This document shows, one piece after another, positions 1 through 7,223 of a stretch of DNA of 54,831 nt (within the stretch, counting starts at the first letter, position 1; every line of letters begins with the position of its first letter). The stretch is from a bacterium UBA2219 (lineage in GTDB: Bacteria > Desulfobacterota > Deferrimicrobia > Deferrimicrobiales > Deferrimicrobiaceae), in the NCBI GenBank assembly GCA_002327765.1, contig DCUH01000133.1:1-54831 (forward strand), read 5' to 3'. Below the pieces are notes generated by a model that worked only from the letters and a program-made list of their open reading frames with translations, searched no databases and was not told the DNA's origin. The position numbers and the translations under genes were made by a program.

Positions 1-116
1 CCGAGCACGTATTTTTCCACCAACGCTTCCCTCCCCTCGGAGGGAGTCGCTCCCCCCGCGATCGCGGCGGCCAGCGCCGCCGCGGCGACCCAAAGCATCC
101 GAATCCCTCTCGTCAT
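1..116 (-). CDS. Exported protein, N-terminal fragment (cut by window edge)
   Basis: Only the first 38 codons are inside the window; the gene continues past base 1. The start is ATG at 116. The peptide opens with basic residues (MTRGIRM), then an Ala-rich hydrophobic stretch from about residue 8 to 22, then a small-residue region that could hold a signal-peptidase site, so it looks like a Sec signal peptide. The mature part seen (ending EALVEKYVL) is too short to assign a family; a small periplasmic cytochrome is one possibility, but no haem motif is visible. Confidence 0.55.
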   Translation of the reverse strand, partial: MTRGIRMLWVAAAALAAAIAGGATPSEGREALVEKYVL

Positions 117-189
117 GACCCTCTCCATCGCTCCCCGGTTTCTTTGCGGCGCGCGTTACATTATTGATGTCGGACGGACGGCGTAAGGT

Positions 190-621
190 TCAGGCCGGCT
201 TCCAAAGGCGGGCCATCAGGCCGGTCAGCAGGGCCGCCAGCAGGAGCCGCACGCCGAGGATGACGAAGCCGTTCCCCCCGATGACCACGAAAATGAGGAT
301 GTCCTCGACCACCGAGTGGCATGTGGCGAGGAACAGCCCCATCAGGAAGAGCTCCCTGGCGGGGAGCCCTTTCTGCTGCGCCACGCGGATGATGATGCCC
401 GCCCCGTAGGCGATCCCGAGGAAGATCCCAGTGAACAGCGGGACCGCGGCGTCCCGCGTGAGGCCCACCCCCCTCATCGCCGGCTCGACCAGGTTCCCCG
501 CCCTCCGGAAGACGGGCAGGTAGCGAAGCACCTCGAAGATCGTCACCATGGGGACGATGATGAGGATCAGCTTCAGGGAAAGTTTGACGGCGCCGACCAG
601 CGCGGCCGGGAGCGCTTCCAT
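190..621 (-). CDS. Nucleoside recognition (gate) domain membrane protein, second of pair
   Basis: A 143-residue membrane protein with hydrophobic segments near residues 10-32, 60-80, 88-105 and 112-135. The composition and the pattern of polar residues within helices (for example GIAYGAGII and ATCHSVVED) resemble the nucleoside recognition/gate domain of SpmA/SpmB and FeoB-like proteins. The ATG at 621 lies one base after the stop of the preceding gene, so the two are probably translated together and may form a heteromeric membrane unit. The transported substrate cannot be read from the sequence. A longer reading from 738 is possible, but it overlaps the upstream gene and adds non-homologous residues. 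Confidence 0.85.
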   Translation of the reverse strand: MEALPAALVGAVKLSLKLILIIVPMVTIFEVLRYLPVFRRAGNLVEPAMRGVGLTRDAAVPLFTGIFLGIAYGAGIIIRVAQQKGLPARELFLMGLFLATCHSVVEDILIFVVIGGNGFVILGVRLLLAALLTGLMARLWKPA

Positions 622-622
622 C

Positions 623-1105
623 TCAGACGAGCCCCCACAGGAAATACAAGCCGCGCAGAAGCAGCCCCGCCGCGACGGCGAGCGCCACCCGGCAGAGCGT
701 GAGCACCCATCCCCTCGTCCCCGTGGTGGACAGCACACCGCCCTCGACGATGAGGTTGTGGGCGATCCCCATCATCAGCCCGCACTGTGTCACCTGGAAG
801 GAATCCATCTGCAGGGGGACCATGACGGCGATGGCGGCGTAGAGGTTGAGCACGAAGGCGGCGACGAACGCGAAGGCCGCCTCGCCCGGCAGGCCGAAGA
901 TCCCCATCCACGGGGCGAAGGCCCGTCCCAGCAGGTCGAGGACGGGCGTCCCTTTGAGCAGGGTCACCCCCACGTAGAGCGGGACGGACACGACGATCAT
1001 CTTCCAGGACGTCCGCAGGCCGGCGGACAGCCCCGTCCGGATCCGGGTCGGGATGTCCGGGACAGGGTCCTCCCCGGCCATGGAGGCCGGTCCGGGATCG
1101 CTCAA
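623..1105 (-). CDS. Nucleoside recognition (gate) domain membrane protein, first of pair
   Basis: A 160-residue protein with membrane segments near residues 36-55, 75-100 and 135-158. It carries a gate-type motif (LQMDSFQVTQCGLMMG, then HNLIVEGG) like SpmA-family proteins. The probable start is TTG at 1105, preceded by AGGGG; ATG at 1081 is the alternative. Just upstream, a short hairpin (ccctt...aaggg) overlaps this ribosome binding site. It and the next gene look like two halves of one gate-type transporter or membrane-integrity factor. In spore formers the relatives act in spore maturation; here no sporulation genes are nearby, so that role should not be assumed. Confidence 0.85.
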   Translation of the reverse strand: MSDPGPASMAGEDPVPDIPTRIRTGLSAGLRTSWKMIVVSVPLYVGVTLLKGTPVLDLLGRAFAPWMGIFGLPGEAAFAFVAAFVLNLYAAIAVMVPLQMDSFQVTQCGLMMGIAHNLIVEGGVLSTTGTRGWVLTLCRVALAVAAGLLLRGLYFLWGLV

Positions 1106-1148
1106 ACGCTTCCCCTTTCGCGAAGGGAATGACTCTAGGGAAGGTTCG

Positions 1149-1157
1149 AGTATACCA
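1149..1157 (-). promoter_or_regulatory. Candidate extended -10 promoter for the gate-protein pair
   Basis: On the minus strand the sequence reads TGGTATACT: a -10 box (TATACT, five of six matches) preceded by the TGn extension. No convincing -35 is visible, as is usual for extended -10 promoters. It lies 44 bases before the TTG start at 1105, in the gap after the chemoreceptor gene. Confidence 0.35.
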
Positions 1158-1188
1158 TTTGCCGCGGGCTGCCCTGCCGGGGACGGCC

Positions 1189-2787
1189 CTACCGGACGCG
1201 GAACTCAGCGACCGAGCTTCGGAGCTCCTCCGCCTTGCGGGCCACCATGCCGGCGGTCTGCGCGATCTCCGACGCGCCCGCGGCGTTCTCGCCGACCGCC
1301 TGCGAAACCTGCTCGATGTTCGAGGAGAAATCGCGGATCGTCACGCTCAGCTCCTCGGTCGCGGCGGCGATCCGGCGGTTCTGGTCGGTGCTGTTGCGCA
1401 CGCGCTCCCCGATCAGCCCCATGGCGGACTTCGCCTTCTCCCCCAGCTCCGCGCTGCGCACCACGGCCTCCCTGCCCATCCGCATCGCGTCGACCGCCCC
1501 CGCGCTCTCCTCCTGCACGGCGCCGATCGCCCGCGAGATCTGGGCCGTCGCCTTCTGGGTCTTCTCTGCGAGCTTGCGCACCTCGTCCGCCACCACGGCG
1601 AACCCGCGCCCGTTCTCGCCCGCGCGGGCCGCCTCGATGGCCGCGTTCAGCGCCAGCAGGTTCGTCTGGTCGGCGATGTCGTTGATCAGGACGGCCACCC
1701 CGCCGATCTCCTTCGCGCGGCTCCCCACGGCCTCGACGGTGCCGGCGGCCCGCTCGACCACGTCCCGGATCCCGTTCATCGCACCCAGGAAGTCGTCGAT
1801 CACGACCGCCCCGCCGGAGGCGGCCTCCAGCGCCATCACGGACGCGTCCTGCACGCTGTGGGTGTTCGTCGCCACCTGGCCGACGGTCGCGCTCATCTGC
1901 TCGGAGGATGCGGCGACGGACTCCGTCTGGCCGCTCACCTGCCGGTTGGCCTCGTGGATCCGCGTCGTGGTCGAGGAAAGCTGCTCGGCGGCGGAAGCGA
2001 GCTCGTGGCTCCATCCGGCGATCTTCCCGAAGGTCTCCCGGAGCCGCTCCCCGAGCCCGTCCAGCGCCTCGACGATCCCCCGCACCTCCTCCGTGTCGGC
2101 CGCGTCCCGGTCCATCGTCGCGGTAAGATCGCCCCGGGCGAACCGGGCCGCCACGCCGGCCGCGGATTCGAGCGGCGCGATCATCAGGCGGACGGAAAGG
2201 AACGTGAGAATCCCGAAAACGGCCGCCATCAACGCCGCGACGGCCACGGCGACCAACTGTATCCGGCCGAACGAGCCGAAGAAGTCGCTTTTCCGCTCGC
2301 CCACGAACAGCGCGCCGATCGTCTTCCCGGAGGCGTCCTTTATGGGCTCGTACCTCGTAAGGTAAGGGACGCCCAGGACCCCGGCCTCCCCCTCGAACGG
2401 TTCCCCGCGGTCGATGACGGCTTCGCGGGCGGGCCCCTGAAGCTTCGTCCCGACCGCCCTCGATCCGTCCTCCTTCATGATGTTCGTGGAGATCCGGGTG
2501 TCCCCCATGAACACGGTGGCCGCCCCGCCCGTGAAGCGCTTCACGCGGTCGACCACGTCGTCATCCCCGTTCAGCGCGTGCTCGCCGACCAGCAGTTTAC
2601 CGTCCTCCACCCGGAACCCGGCCCCCTTTTCCGCGAGCAGGACACGGAAGACGTTCATGCTCCTATCCTGGGCCATGCCCGCCTTCCGGTACAGGTCCTC
2701 GTTCATCATGTAGAGACAGGCGGCCGCGGTGACGGCCGCCGCGGCAGCCACCGCCAGCGCCGCGAAGACGAACATCCTGCTCTTCAT
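1189..2787 (-). CDS. Methyl-accepting chemotaxis protein with periplasmic Cache-type sensor
   Basis: A transmembrane chemoreceptor of 532 residues from ATG at 2787; an in-frame ATG at 2853 would add 22 residues. Order of parts: TM1 about 5-27; periplasmic single-Cache-like domain about 30-170 (TRISTNI, and GVPYLTRYEPI just before the membrane); TM2 about 176-203; HAMP about 205-258; then a long coiled coil. The strongly conserved hairpin tip that contacts CheA/CheW is at about 373-410 (DQTNLLALNAAIEAARAGE, then GFAVVADEVRKLAE). There is no C-terminal CheR/CheB tether pentapeptide; it ends FRVR. No che genes are in the window. The ligand is unknown; Cache domains of this type usually bind small carboxylates or similar molecules. 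Confidence 0.93.
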   Translation of the reverse strand: MKSRMFVFAALAVAAAAAVTAAACLYMMNEDLYRKAGMAQDRSMNVFRVLLAEKGAGFRVEDGKLLVGEHALNGDDDVVDRVKRFTGGAATVFMGDTRISTNIMKEDGSRAVGTKLQGPAREAVIDRGEPFEGEAGVLGVPYLTRYEPIKDASGKTIGALFVGERKSDFFGSFGRIQLVAVAVAALMAAVFGILTFLSVRLMIAPLESAAGVAARFARGDLTATMDRDAADTEEVRGIVEALDGLGERLRETFGKIAGWSHELASAAEQLSSTTTRIHEANRQVSGQTESVAASSEQMSATVGQVATNTHSVQDASVMALEAASGGAVVIDDFLGAMNGIRDVVERAAGTVEAVGSRAKEIGGVAVLINDIADQTNLLALNAAIEAARAGENGRGFAVVADEVRKLAEKTQKATAQISRAIGAVQEESAGAVDAMRMGREAVVRSAELGEKAKSAMGLIGERVRNSTDQNRRIAAATEELSVTIRDFSSNIEQVSQAVGENAAGASEIAQTAGMVARKAEELRSSVAEFRVR

Positions 2788-2967
2788 GGTCCTGATGAAC
2801 CGGAAAAATCTCACAAAGAAGGAAAGCACGCGGAACCCCCCATGCGGATACATCCTCGATCACGGGATGCTTTTTGGAACAACAGGGGGATTTATCGGCA
2901 TGGTATCGGAAATCTTTAGCGACAATTGCGGCGGGAGGGAACCCGCCGGCGGGGCCTTCGCGCGTCC

Positions 2968-2992
2968 GCGGGGGGGGCTTCAGCCCCCCCGC
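2968..2992 (-). terminator. GC-rich stem-loop at the end of the aminopeptidase gene
   Basis: A run of eight G and a matching run of seven C form a near-perfect stem that overlaps the stop codon of the M29 aminopeptidase gene. There is no T-tract on the minus strand after it, so it is not a classic intrinsic terminator. It may protect the 3' end of the transcript or assist Rho-type termination before the chemoreceptor gene. Confidence 0.3.
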
Positions 2993-4083
2993 TTCTTCAT
3001 TCCTTTCGGGGTCTTCCCGAACAGCGCGCCGGAGCGCAGGACCGGTTTTCCGTCGAGGTACACCTCTCCCTGAAACCTCAGGTCCTTGATCATGTCCCAG
3101 TGGACCGCCGAGTCGTTCTTCCCGCCCGATTCGGGGTACGACCGGCCCACCGCCAGGTGGATCGTGCCCCCCATCTTTTCGTCAAGGAGGATGTCGCGCG
3201 TGAAGGAGGTGACGCCCGCGTTCGCCCCGATGCCGAACTCGCCGAGGACGGAAGCGCCCGGGTCGGCGGCGAGCATCTCCTTGAGGTACCCTTCGTTTTT
3301 CTCGGCCGACGCCGCGACCACCCGCCCCCTGCGGAACTCCAGGCGGATCCCCGCGACCTCGCGCCCCCCGGCGATGGCGGGGAACTCGAAGTAGATCTTC
3401 CCCTCCGTCGAGTTCTCCACCGGCGCGGTGAAGATCTCGCCGTCGGGCATGTTGTACTCGCCCGCGCACGGGACGGCGATGCGCTTCCTTATGGAGAAGG
3501 ACAGGTCGGTCTCCTTCCCGACGATCCGCACCCGGTCGGTCTTATCGAGGATTTTCTTCGCCCGGGCGAACATCCGGGCCATCGCCCCCCAGTCCTGCTC
3601 CACGGCGCGGTAGTACAGCTTCTCGTATTCCCCCAGCGACCGGTCGGTCTCCTGGGCCAGCGCTTCCGTGGGGAAGTTCGTCAGAACCCACCGCACCCGC
3701 CGCAGCAGCACCTCGGAGATCGGCTTGATCGCCTTCCGGCGATCGGCGATCTTCCGCGGCGGGATGTGGGAGAGGTGCCGGGTGTTGGCCGGCGCCAGGA
3801 TGATGATGTCGGCGTCGATCGTCTTCGCCTCGAACATCTTCGAGGGCGGCATATGGCGGATCTGGTCGGGCGACGCCTCCTCGTAGAAGATGCCGTTCGC
3901 CTCCTCGAATCCGGCGGCGAGGAGAGGATGCGCCCCGGCACGCAGCACCTCGCGGTAGACCGCCAACGCCAGCGGCCGCCCGAGCTCGCCCGTCGAGATC
4001 CGGACGATCTCGCCTTTTTTCGCCTTCACCGAGTGGCGGACCAGGATCTCCGCCAGCCGCTTCACCTGTCTTTCGGAACCCAT
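2980..4083 (-). CDS. M29-family metalloaminopeptidase (AmpS/PepS-like)
   Basis: A cytoplasmic 367-residue enzyme that removes N-terminal residues from peptides with a dinuclear metal centre. The metal-site signatures of family M29 are intact: a Glu in PDGEIFTAP, a Glu in LGEFGIGANAG, and the C-terminal block EKMGGTIHLAVG...SYPE...SAVHWDMIKDL, which supplies Glu, His, Tyr, His and Asp. Length is close to the family norm of about 360-410. It is the last gene of a minus-strand run, 13 bases after the DUF2889 gene, and may be co-transcribed with it. Bacterial M29 enzymes are usually broad-specificity, cobalt- or zinc-activated aminopeptidases; the exact substrate cannot be read here. Confidence 0.93.
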   Translation of the reverse strand: MGSERQVKRLAEILVRHSVKAKKGEIVRISTGELGRPLALAVYREVLRAGAHPLLAAGFEEANGIFYEEASPDQIRHMPPSKMFEAKTIDADIIILAPANTRHLSHIPPRKIADRRKAIKPISEVLLRRVRWVLTNFPTEALAQETDRSLGEYEKLYYRAVEQDWGAMARMFARAKKILDKTDRVRIVGKETDLSFSIRKRIAVPCAGEYNMPDGEIFTAPVENSTEGKIYFEFPAIAGGREVAGIRLEFRRGRVVAASAEKNEGYLKEMLAADPGASVLGEFGIGANAGVTSFTRDILLDEKMGGTIHLAVGRSYPESGGKNDSAVHWDMIKDLRFQGEVYLDGKPVLRSGALFGKTPKGMKKRGG

Positions 4084-4096
4084 CTCTTCGCCCTCC

Positions 4097-4741
4097 CTAT
4101 CCCTTTAGAAGGGATTCCGGCACGATCAGTTTCCCGGGCGGCCGAACGCTTCCCTCCTCCCGTTTCAGTGCCTCGATCGCCTCTTTCCTTTGCAGCACCT
4201 CCCTGTACTTCTCCTGCGCGCGCCGGAACGTCTCCGGGTCCGCCAGCTCGCCGTTGAAGGCGTAGCACGACTCGGCGAGGATGGGCGAGTGCAACCCGAG
4301 CTGCCGGTGCTCCTCGGGGCAGAGGTCGAGCAGCTCCTCCCAGTCCCCGTAAAGGATACTGTGGGAGCCGACGAAGATGGCCCGGAAGGTCGACTCGATC
4401 ATCTCGTAGACGTGTGTGCACCCGAGGTTCCGCGGAATACGCTCCCGCACCCGCTTCATCCCGCCGCGCTCCATCACACCGATCCCTTTCAGGCTCGAGA
4501 GCACCTCGAGCGGCTTCGTCTCGCAGCAGGGATACGGGATCCGGTCCATCCGGCCCGCGATCTCCTCGATCTGGAACGTATCGGAAAGCAGAACGGCGAG
4601 GTCCATGTCGTGGTAGTCGTCGTGCAGCCGGGTGACCGCCAGCACGCGCCCGTCCTTGAGCTTGTAGATCTCGTTCTTGACGATCCGGCCGAACGTCTGC
4701 TTGTGGTGCTTGGCCAGGTCCCGCAGCGTCTTGTAGTCCAT
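4097..4741 (-). CDS. DUF2889 family protein
   Basis: A 214-residue soluble protein with no signal peptide or membrane segment. It begins with a region reminiscent of DUF2889 proteins (RLHDDYHDMDLAV, then GCTHVYEMIEST, with conserved Cys and His residues and LGLHSPIL further on). Members are found scattered in proteobacteria, often near degradation or sulfur/aromatic metabolism genes, and have no established biochemical role. It sits 10 bases after the endonuclease IV gene and 13 bases before the M29 peptidase gene, so it is probably in the same transcript. Confidence 0.85.
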   Translation of the reverse strand: MDYKTLRDLAKHHKQTFGRIVKNEIYKLKDGRVLAVTRLHDDYHDMDLAVLLSDTFQIEEIAGRMDRIPYPCCETKPLEVLSSLKGIGVMERGGMKRVRERIPRNLGCTHVYEMIESTFRAIFVGSHSILYGDWEELLDLCPEEHRQLGLHSPILAESCYAFNGELADPETFRRAQEKYREVLQRKEAIEALKREEGSVRPPGKLIVPESLLKG

Positions 4742-4751
4742 CGTTTTCCTT

Positions 4752-5657
4752 TCAGTCCTCCGCCGGCGGCTTCGCGGCGAGCCTGCGAAGCTCCGCCAGG
4801 TTCCGGATGTCCATCTCGAACTCGTCCTCGCCGTCCTTGGGGGTTTCCAGGACCATCGGCAGCCCGGAGAAGCCCTCGTGGGTCAGGATGCGGTGGAAGC
4901 CCATGGGGGAGATCTTGCCCAGGCCGATGTGCTCGTGCCGGTCCACGTTGCTGCCGCCCGCCGACTTCGAATCGTTCAGGTGCCACATCCGGACCAGCGG
5001 CGCGATCCCGAACGAGTCGAGCTCCCCGATCAGGGCGTCCCAGCCCCCCTTCGGGCCGAGCTCGTACCCGGACTCGAACAGGTGGGCGCTGTCGAGGCAG
5101 ACCGCCACGTCCGCGGGGGCCCCCGCGGCGTCCAGAAGCTCCCGGAGCTGCCGGATCGACCGCCCGATGGAGTTCCCCTGCCCGGCGGTGTTCTCGAGCA
5201 GGAGGGTGACGCCCGCAGGGAACCGGCCGAAGGCGCGCAGGCCGGCAGCGATGCGCCGGATCCCCTCCTCCGCGGGGTCCTCCCCGCAGGACCCGGGATG
5301 CAGCACGAGGTAGGGAACCCCGAGCATCGCGGCCCGGGACGCCTCGTCCTCGAGCGCGTAGAGCGACCGGGTGCGGACCGTCTCCTTGGACGACCCGAGG
5401 TTGATGAGGTAGGCGCAGTGGATCGCCACCGTCTTCACCCCGGTGCGCGCGCTCTCCTCCCGGAAAGCACGGACGTCTTCCTCCCCGAGCGCCTTCCCCT
5501 CCCAGCGGGTGCCGTGCTTGGAGAAGATCTGGACCACGTCGGCGCCGATCCGCTTCCCGCGTTCCGGGGCCGTGTGAACCCCTCCCGCGATCGACACGTG
5601 CGCCCCGAGGGGCGGCAGTTTCCTTTTCACGGTTTTTTGCGCTCCAGCCGGTGGCAT
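4752..5657 (-). CDS. nfo: Endonuclease IV (apurinic/apyrimidinic endonuclease)
   Basis: Base-excision-repair enzyme that cuts the DNA backbone 5' to abasic sites using three zinc ions in a TIM barrel. All expected metal ligands are visible in order: His in AIHCAYL, His in LHPGSC, Glu in LLENTAGQG, Asp and His in CLDSAHLF, His in WHLNDS, Asp and His in DRHEHIGLG, and Glu in LETPKDG. The start used is ATG at 5657 (301 residues), which fits the family and begins just before GAHVSIAGG; the longer frame to 5765 adds Arg-rich non-homologous residues. It overlaps the upstream cytochrome gene by 31 bases, an unusual but clear tight coupling. Confidence 0.95.
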   Translation of the reverse strand: MPPAGAQKTVKRKLPPLGAHVSIAGGVHTAPERGKRIGADVVQIFSKHGTRWEGKALGEEDVRAFREESARTGVKTVAIHCAYLINLGSSKETVRTRSLYALEDEASRAAMLGVPYLVLHPGSCGEDPAEEGIRRIAAGLRAFGRFPAGVTLLLENTAGQGNSIGRSIRQLRELLDAAGAPADVAVCLDSAHLFESGYELGPKGGWDALIGELDSFGIAPLVRMWHLNDSKSAGGSNVDRHEHIGLGKISPMGFHRILTHEGFSGLPMVLETPKDGEDEFEMDIRNLAELRRLAAKPPAED

Positions 5658-5941
5658 TGCCGGCAGTTCTTCTTCCGCAGCGGGTGGTCGGAGGGCAGCG
5701 GCGGCCCGGCCGCGGCGCCCATCGAGGGCGGCTCGGCGGGGCTGACGGCGTGGCAGGAGCGGCACACGGCGTCCGCCTCGGCGTCGTCCCCGATCCCCAC
5801 GACGGACAGGTGCGCCGGCGTGCGGCCGATGAACCGTTCCTTCCCCGTCATCGACAGGTACGCGAGCAGGGCGACCACCGCGACGACGACGGCGAGGAAC
5901 AGGGCGTCCCTCCCGCGGGACCGCGGCCCGCCCTCATTCAT
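5627..5941 (-). CDS. Small membrane-anchored dihaem cytochrome c
   Basis: A 104-residue protein with one N-terminal membrane helix at about residues 12-30, followed by a periplasmic part with two c-type haem motifs, CRSCH at about 60 and CRQCH near residue 93. The start is ATG at 5941, which overlaps the stop of the upstream gene; ATG at 5947 is also possible. It is too short for a NapB or NrfH and lacks their extra motifs. It is likely a membrane-attached electron shuttle. Lying between an ATC-hydrolase-like gene and a DNA-repair gene, its partner is not evident. Confidence 0.85.
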   Translation of the reverse strand: MNEGGPRSRGRDALFLAVVVAVVALLAYLSMTGKERFIGRTPAHLSVVGIGDDAEADAVCRSCHAVSPAEPPSMGAAAGPPLPSDHPLRKKNCRQCHRLERKKP

Positions 5942-6428
5942 CCGCACGCGCCTTCGTCACCCGCAGGACGCATTCGTCGCGCCCCTCCCCGCGGGTGCTC
6001 TCGAAACGAAGCTTGAAGGGCATCGCGCCCTCCCACGTGCCGAAGTCCACCGCGTGGGCGATGCGGCACAGCGTCTCCACGTCCCGGTCCGGAAGCCCCA
6101 TCGACCTCCATTCATCGACCAGCGGACACCGCGACATGGCGAGCACCGCTTCCCCGGAGGAAAGGGACACGATCCGCGGGGCGAACTGGTGCTGCTTCAA
6201 CGGGTCCGGCGACGCGAACTCCTTCGCCGCCCGCTCGAGGTCCCCTGCCCGCGCCTCCTCCGTATAATTGCGCTTCGACTTCTCCGCGCCGTAGTTGCGG
6301 ATCGCCTCGCTCATCCATTCGACCGCCCGCTCCTCGCCGAGTTCCCGCCGCAGCACCAGGAACAGGTGGGCGTACACGCCGGCGCGCTGGCGGGTGGCCT
6401 GCGCGACCTTTTCGCCCGCTTCCGACAT
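5934..6428 (-). CDS. L-2-amino-thiazoline-4-carboxylic acid hydrolase-like protein
   Basis: A 164-residue soluble protein matching the ATC hydrolase family, whose founding member opens 2-amino-thiazoline-4-carboxylate to N-carbamoyl-cysteine. Visible marks are the helical N-terminus (RAGVYAHLFLVL), a conserved Cys in AMSRCPL, a second Cys in VETLCRIAHAVDFG and the C-terminal strand FKLRFEST. Most family members in anaerobes lack a demonstrated substrate, so the name is a family label, not a proven activity. It is the first gene of a five-gene minus-strand run and has a candidate promoter immediately upstream. Confidence 0.82.
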   Translation of the reverse strand: MSEAGEKVAQATRQRAGVYAHLFLVLRRELGEERAVEWMSEAIRNYGAEKSKRNYTEEARAGDLERAAKEFASPDPLKQHQFAPRIVSLSSGEAVLAMSRCPLVDEWRSMGLPDRDVETLCRIAHAVDFGTWEGAMPFKLRFESTRGEGRDECVLRVTKARADE

Positions 6429-6458
6429 GGCTCCTCCGGACTCTCGTAGTAAAGTCTG

Positions 6459-6488
6459 ATTTTAAGACCGGGAGAGACCGGTTTTCAC
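6459..6488 (-). promoter_or_regulatory. Candidate sigma-70 promoter with palindromic spacer
   Basis: On the minus strand, a -35-like GTGAAA is separated by 18 bases from a -10-like TAAAAT, 31 bases before the ATG at 6428. The spacer holds an inverted repeat, accgg-tctctc-ccggt, placed where a repressor could block polymerase. The match to consensus is partial. Confidence 0.35.
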
Positions 6489-6545
6489 CTTTTTTCCCGG
6501 GGTGCGAGATCGAAAAGCGATATCGCTATCGCGGGGGGGGTGCCC

Positions 6546-6582
6546 CCGGAAAGTTGTGGAATGACATTCCACAACTTTCCGG
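6546..6582. repeat. Perfect 18-bp inverted repeat with one-base centre
   Basis: The arms at 6546-6563 (ccggaaagttgtggaatg) and 6565-6582 are exact reverse complements around the single base 6564. This lies in the 328-base gap between 6429 and 6756, which otherwise holds no gene. It could form a cruciform or act as an operator for a dimeric regulator. There is no T-tract, so it is not a standard terminator. Confidence 0.9.
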
Positions 6583-6625
6583 AGGGAGGATGTGAATAAA
6601 GAAGGAACTGCTTCTGACAGGGCGG

Positions 6626-6669
6626 GGGACACTCTTTCCCTTCGCCCGAGTTTGAACCAAGAGTGTCCC
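6626..6669. repeat. 11-bp inverted repeat of the gggacactctt type
   Basis: The arms gggacactctt (6626-6636) and aagagtgtccc (6659-6669) are exact reverse complements with a 22-base loop. Sequences of the form gggacact/agtgtccc are often seen near REP-type palindromes and their Y1 transposases; no transposase is present here. Weaker flanking similarity (gaaaagc near 6514 and gctttt near 6699) suggests the whole gap is one decayed palindromic element. Confidence 0.7.
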
Positions 6670-6756
6670 TCGAAAGCGCTCGCCCCTCCATCGATAGCTT
6701 TTCCGTACGTACCTTCCGTAGAGAAGATCTACTCTATGGCCTGTGTCTCTGCGGTT

Positions 6757-7149
6757 TTATTGCCGGGCGGAGGCGGCTTTTCTTCCCCCGGGCCGGTCGG
6801 ACGCCTGCTGCGGCGCGTCCGGCAGCGCCGCGATCTTGCAGTATTCGTCCCGGACGTACTCCTTGAACCGCCTCACCGCCTGCTTCGCGGAGGGATCTTC
6901 GACGCCGCCCGCCGCGTTCGCGCCGGGCTCGGCCGAGGGCCGCAGCAGCTCGTAATACCGGACCCCCGAAGCGGTGGCGTAGGAGCGGGAGGGCACGAGG
7001 ACGGTCGGCGCCTCCCCTTTCTTCGAGCGCCACACGGAGGCGCCCACCAGCTTGAGGCCGGCGAGCAGCCCTTCATCGAAATGGATCTCCACGTCGGCCA
7101 GCTTCGAGGCCGGCGTCCCTTCATGGTTGAGGACGTAGTGCACGCGCAT
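6757..7149 (-). CDS. Small soluble protein with SpoVG-like layout
   Basis: A 130-residue protein. The start ATG at 7149 is preceded by AGGAGGG at good spacing. The core (ADVEIHF near residue 19, LVGASVW, VLVPSRSY, then VRRFKEYVRDEY near 95) has the strand-strand-helix pattern of SpoVG, a small nucleic-acid-binding regulator, but with a disordered Pro/Gly/Ala insert before the helix and a basic, low-complexity tail. Identity to true SpoVG looks low, so this is a tentative fold-level call; otherwise it is a conserved hypothetical. It lies 74 bases downstream of priA on the same strand and may be co-transcribed with it. Confidence 0.7.
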   Translation of the reverse strand: MRVHYVLNHEGTPASKLADVEIHFDEGLLAGLKLVGASVWRSKKGEAPTVLVPSRSYATASGVRYYELLRPSAEPGANAAGGVEDPSAKQAVRRFKEYVRDEYCKIAALPDAPQQASDRPGGRKAASARQ

Positions 7150-7223
7150 GGTCTTGCCCTCCTTTGCTTGTGGTTGCGCGAAAGGAGTTCAAGCGGCGTG
7201 CCATGCGGACCGGCGGGGGCCTT

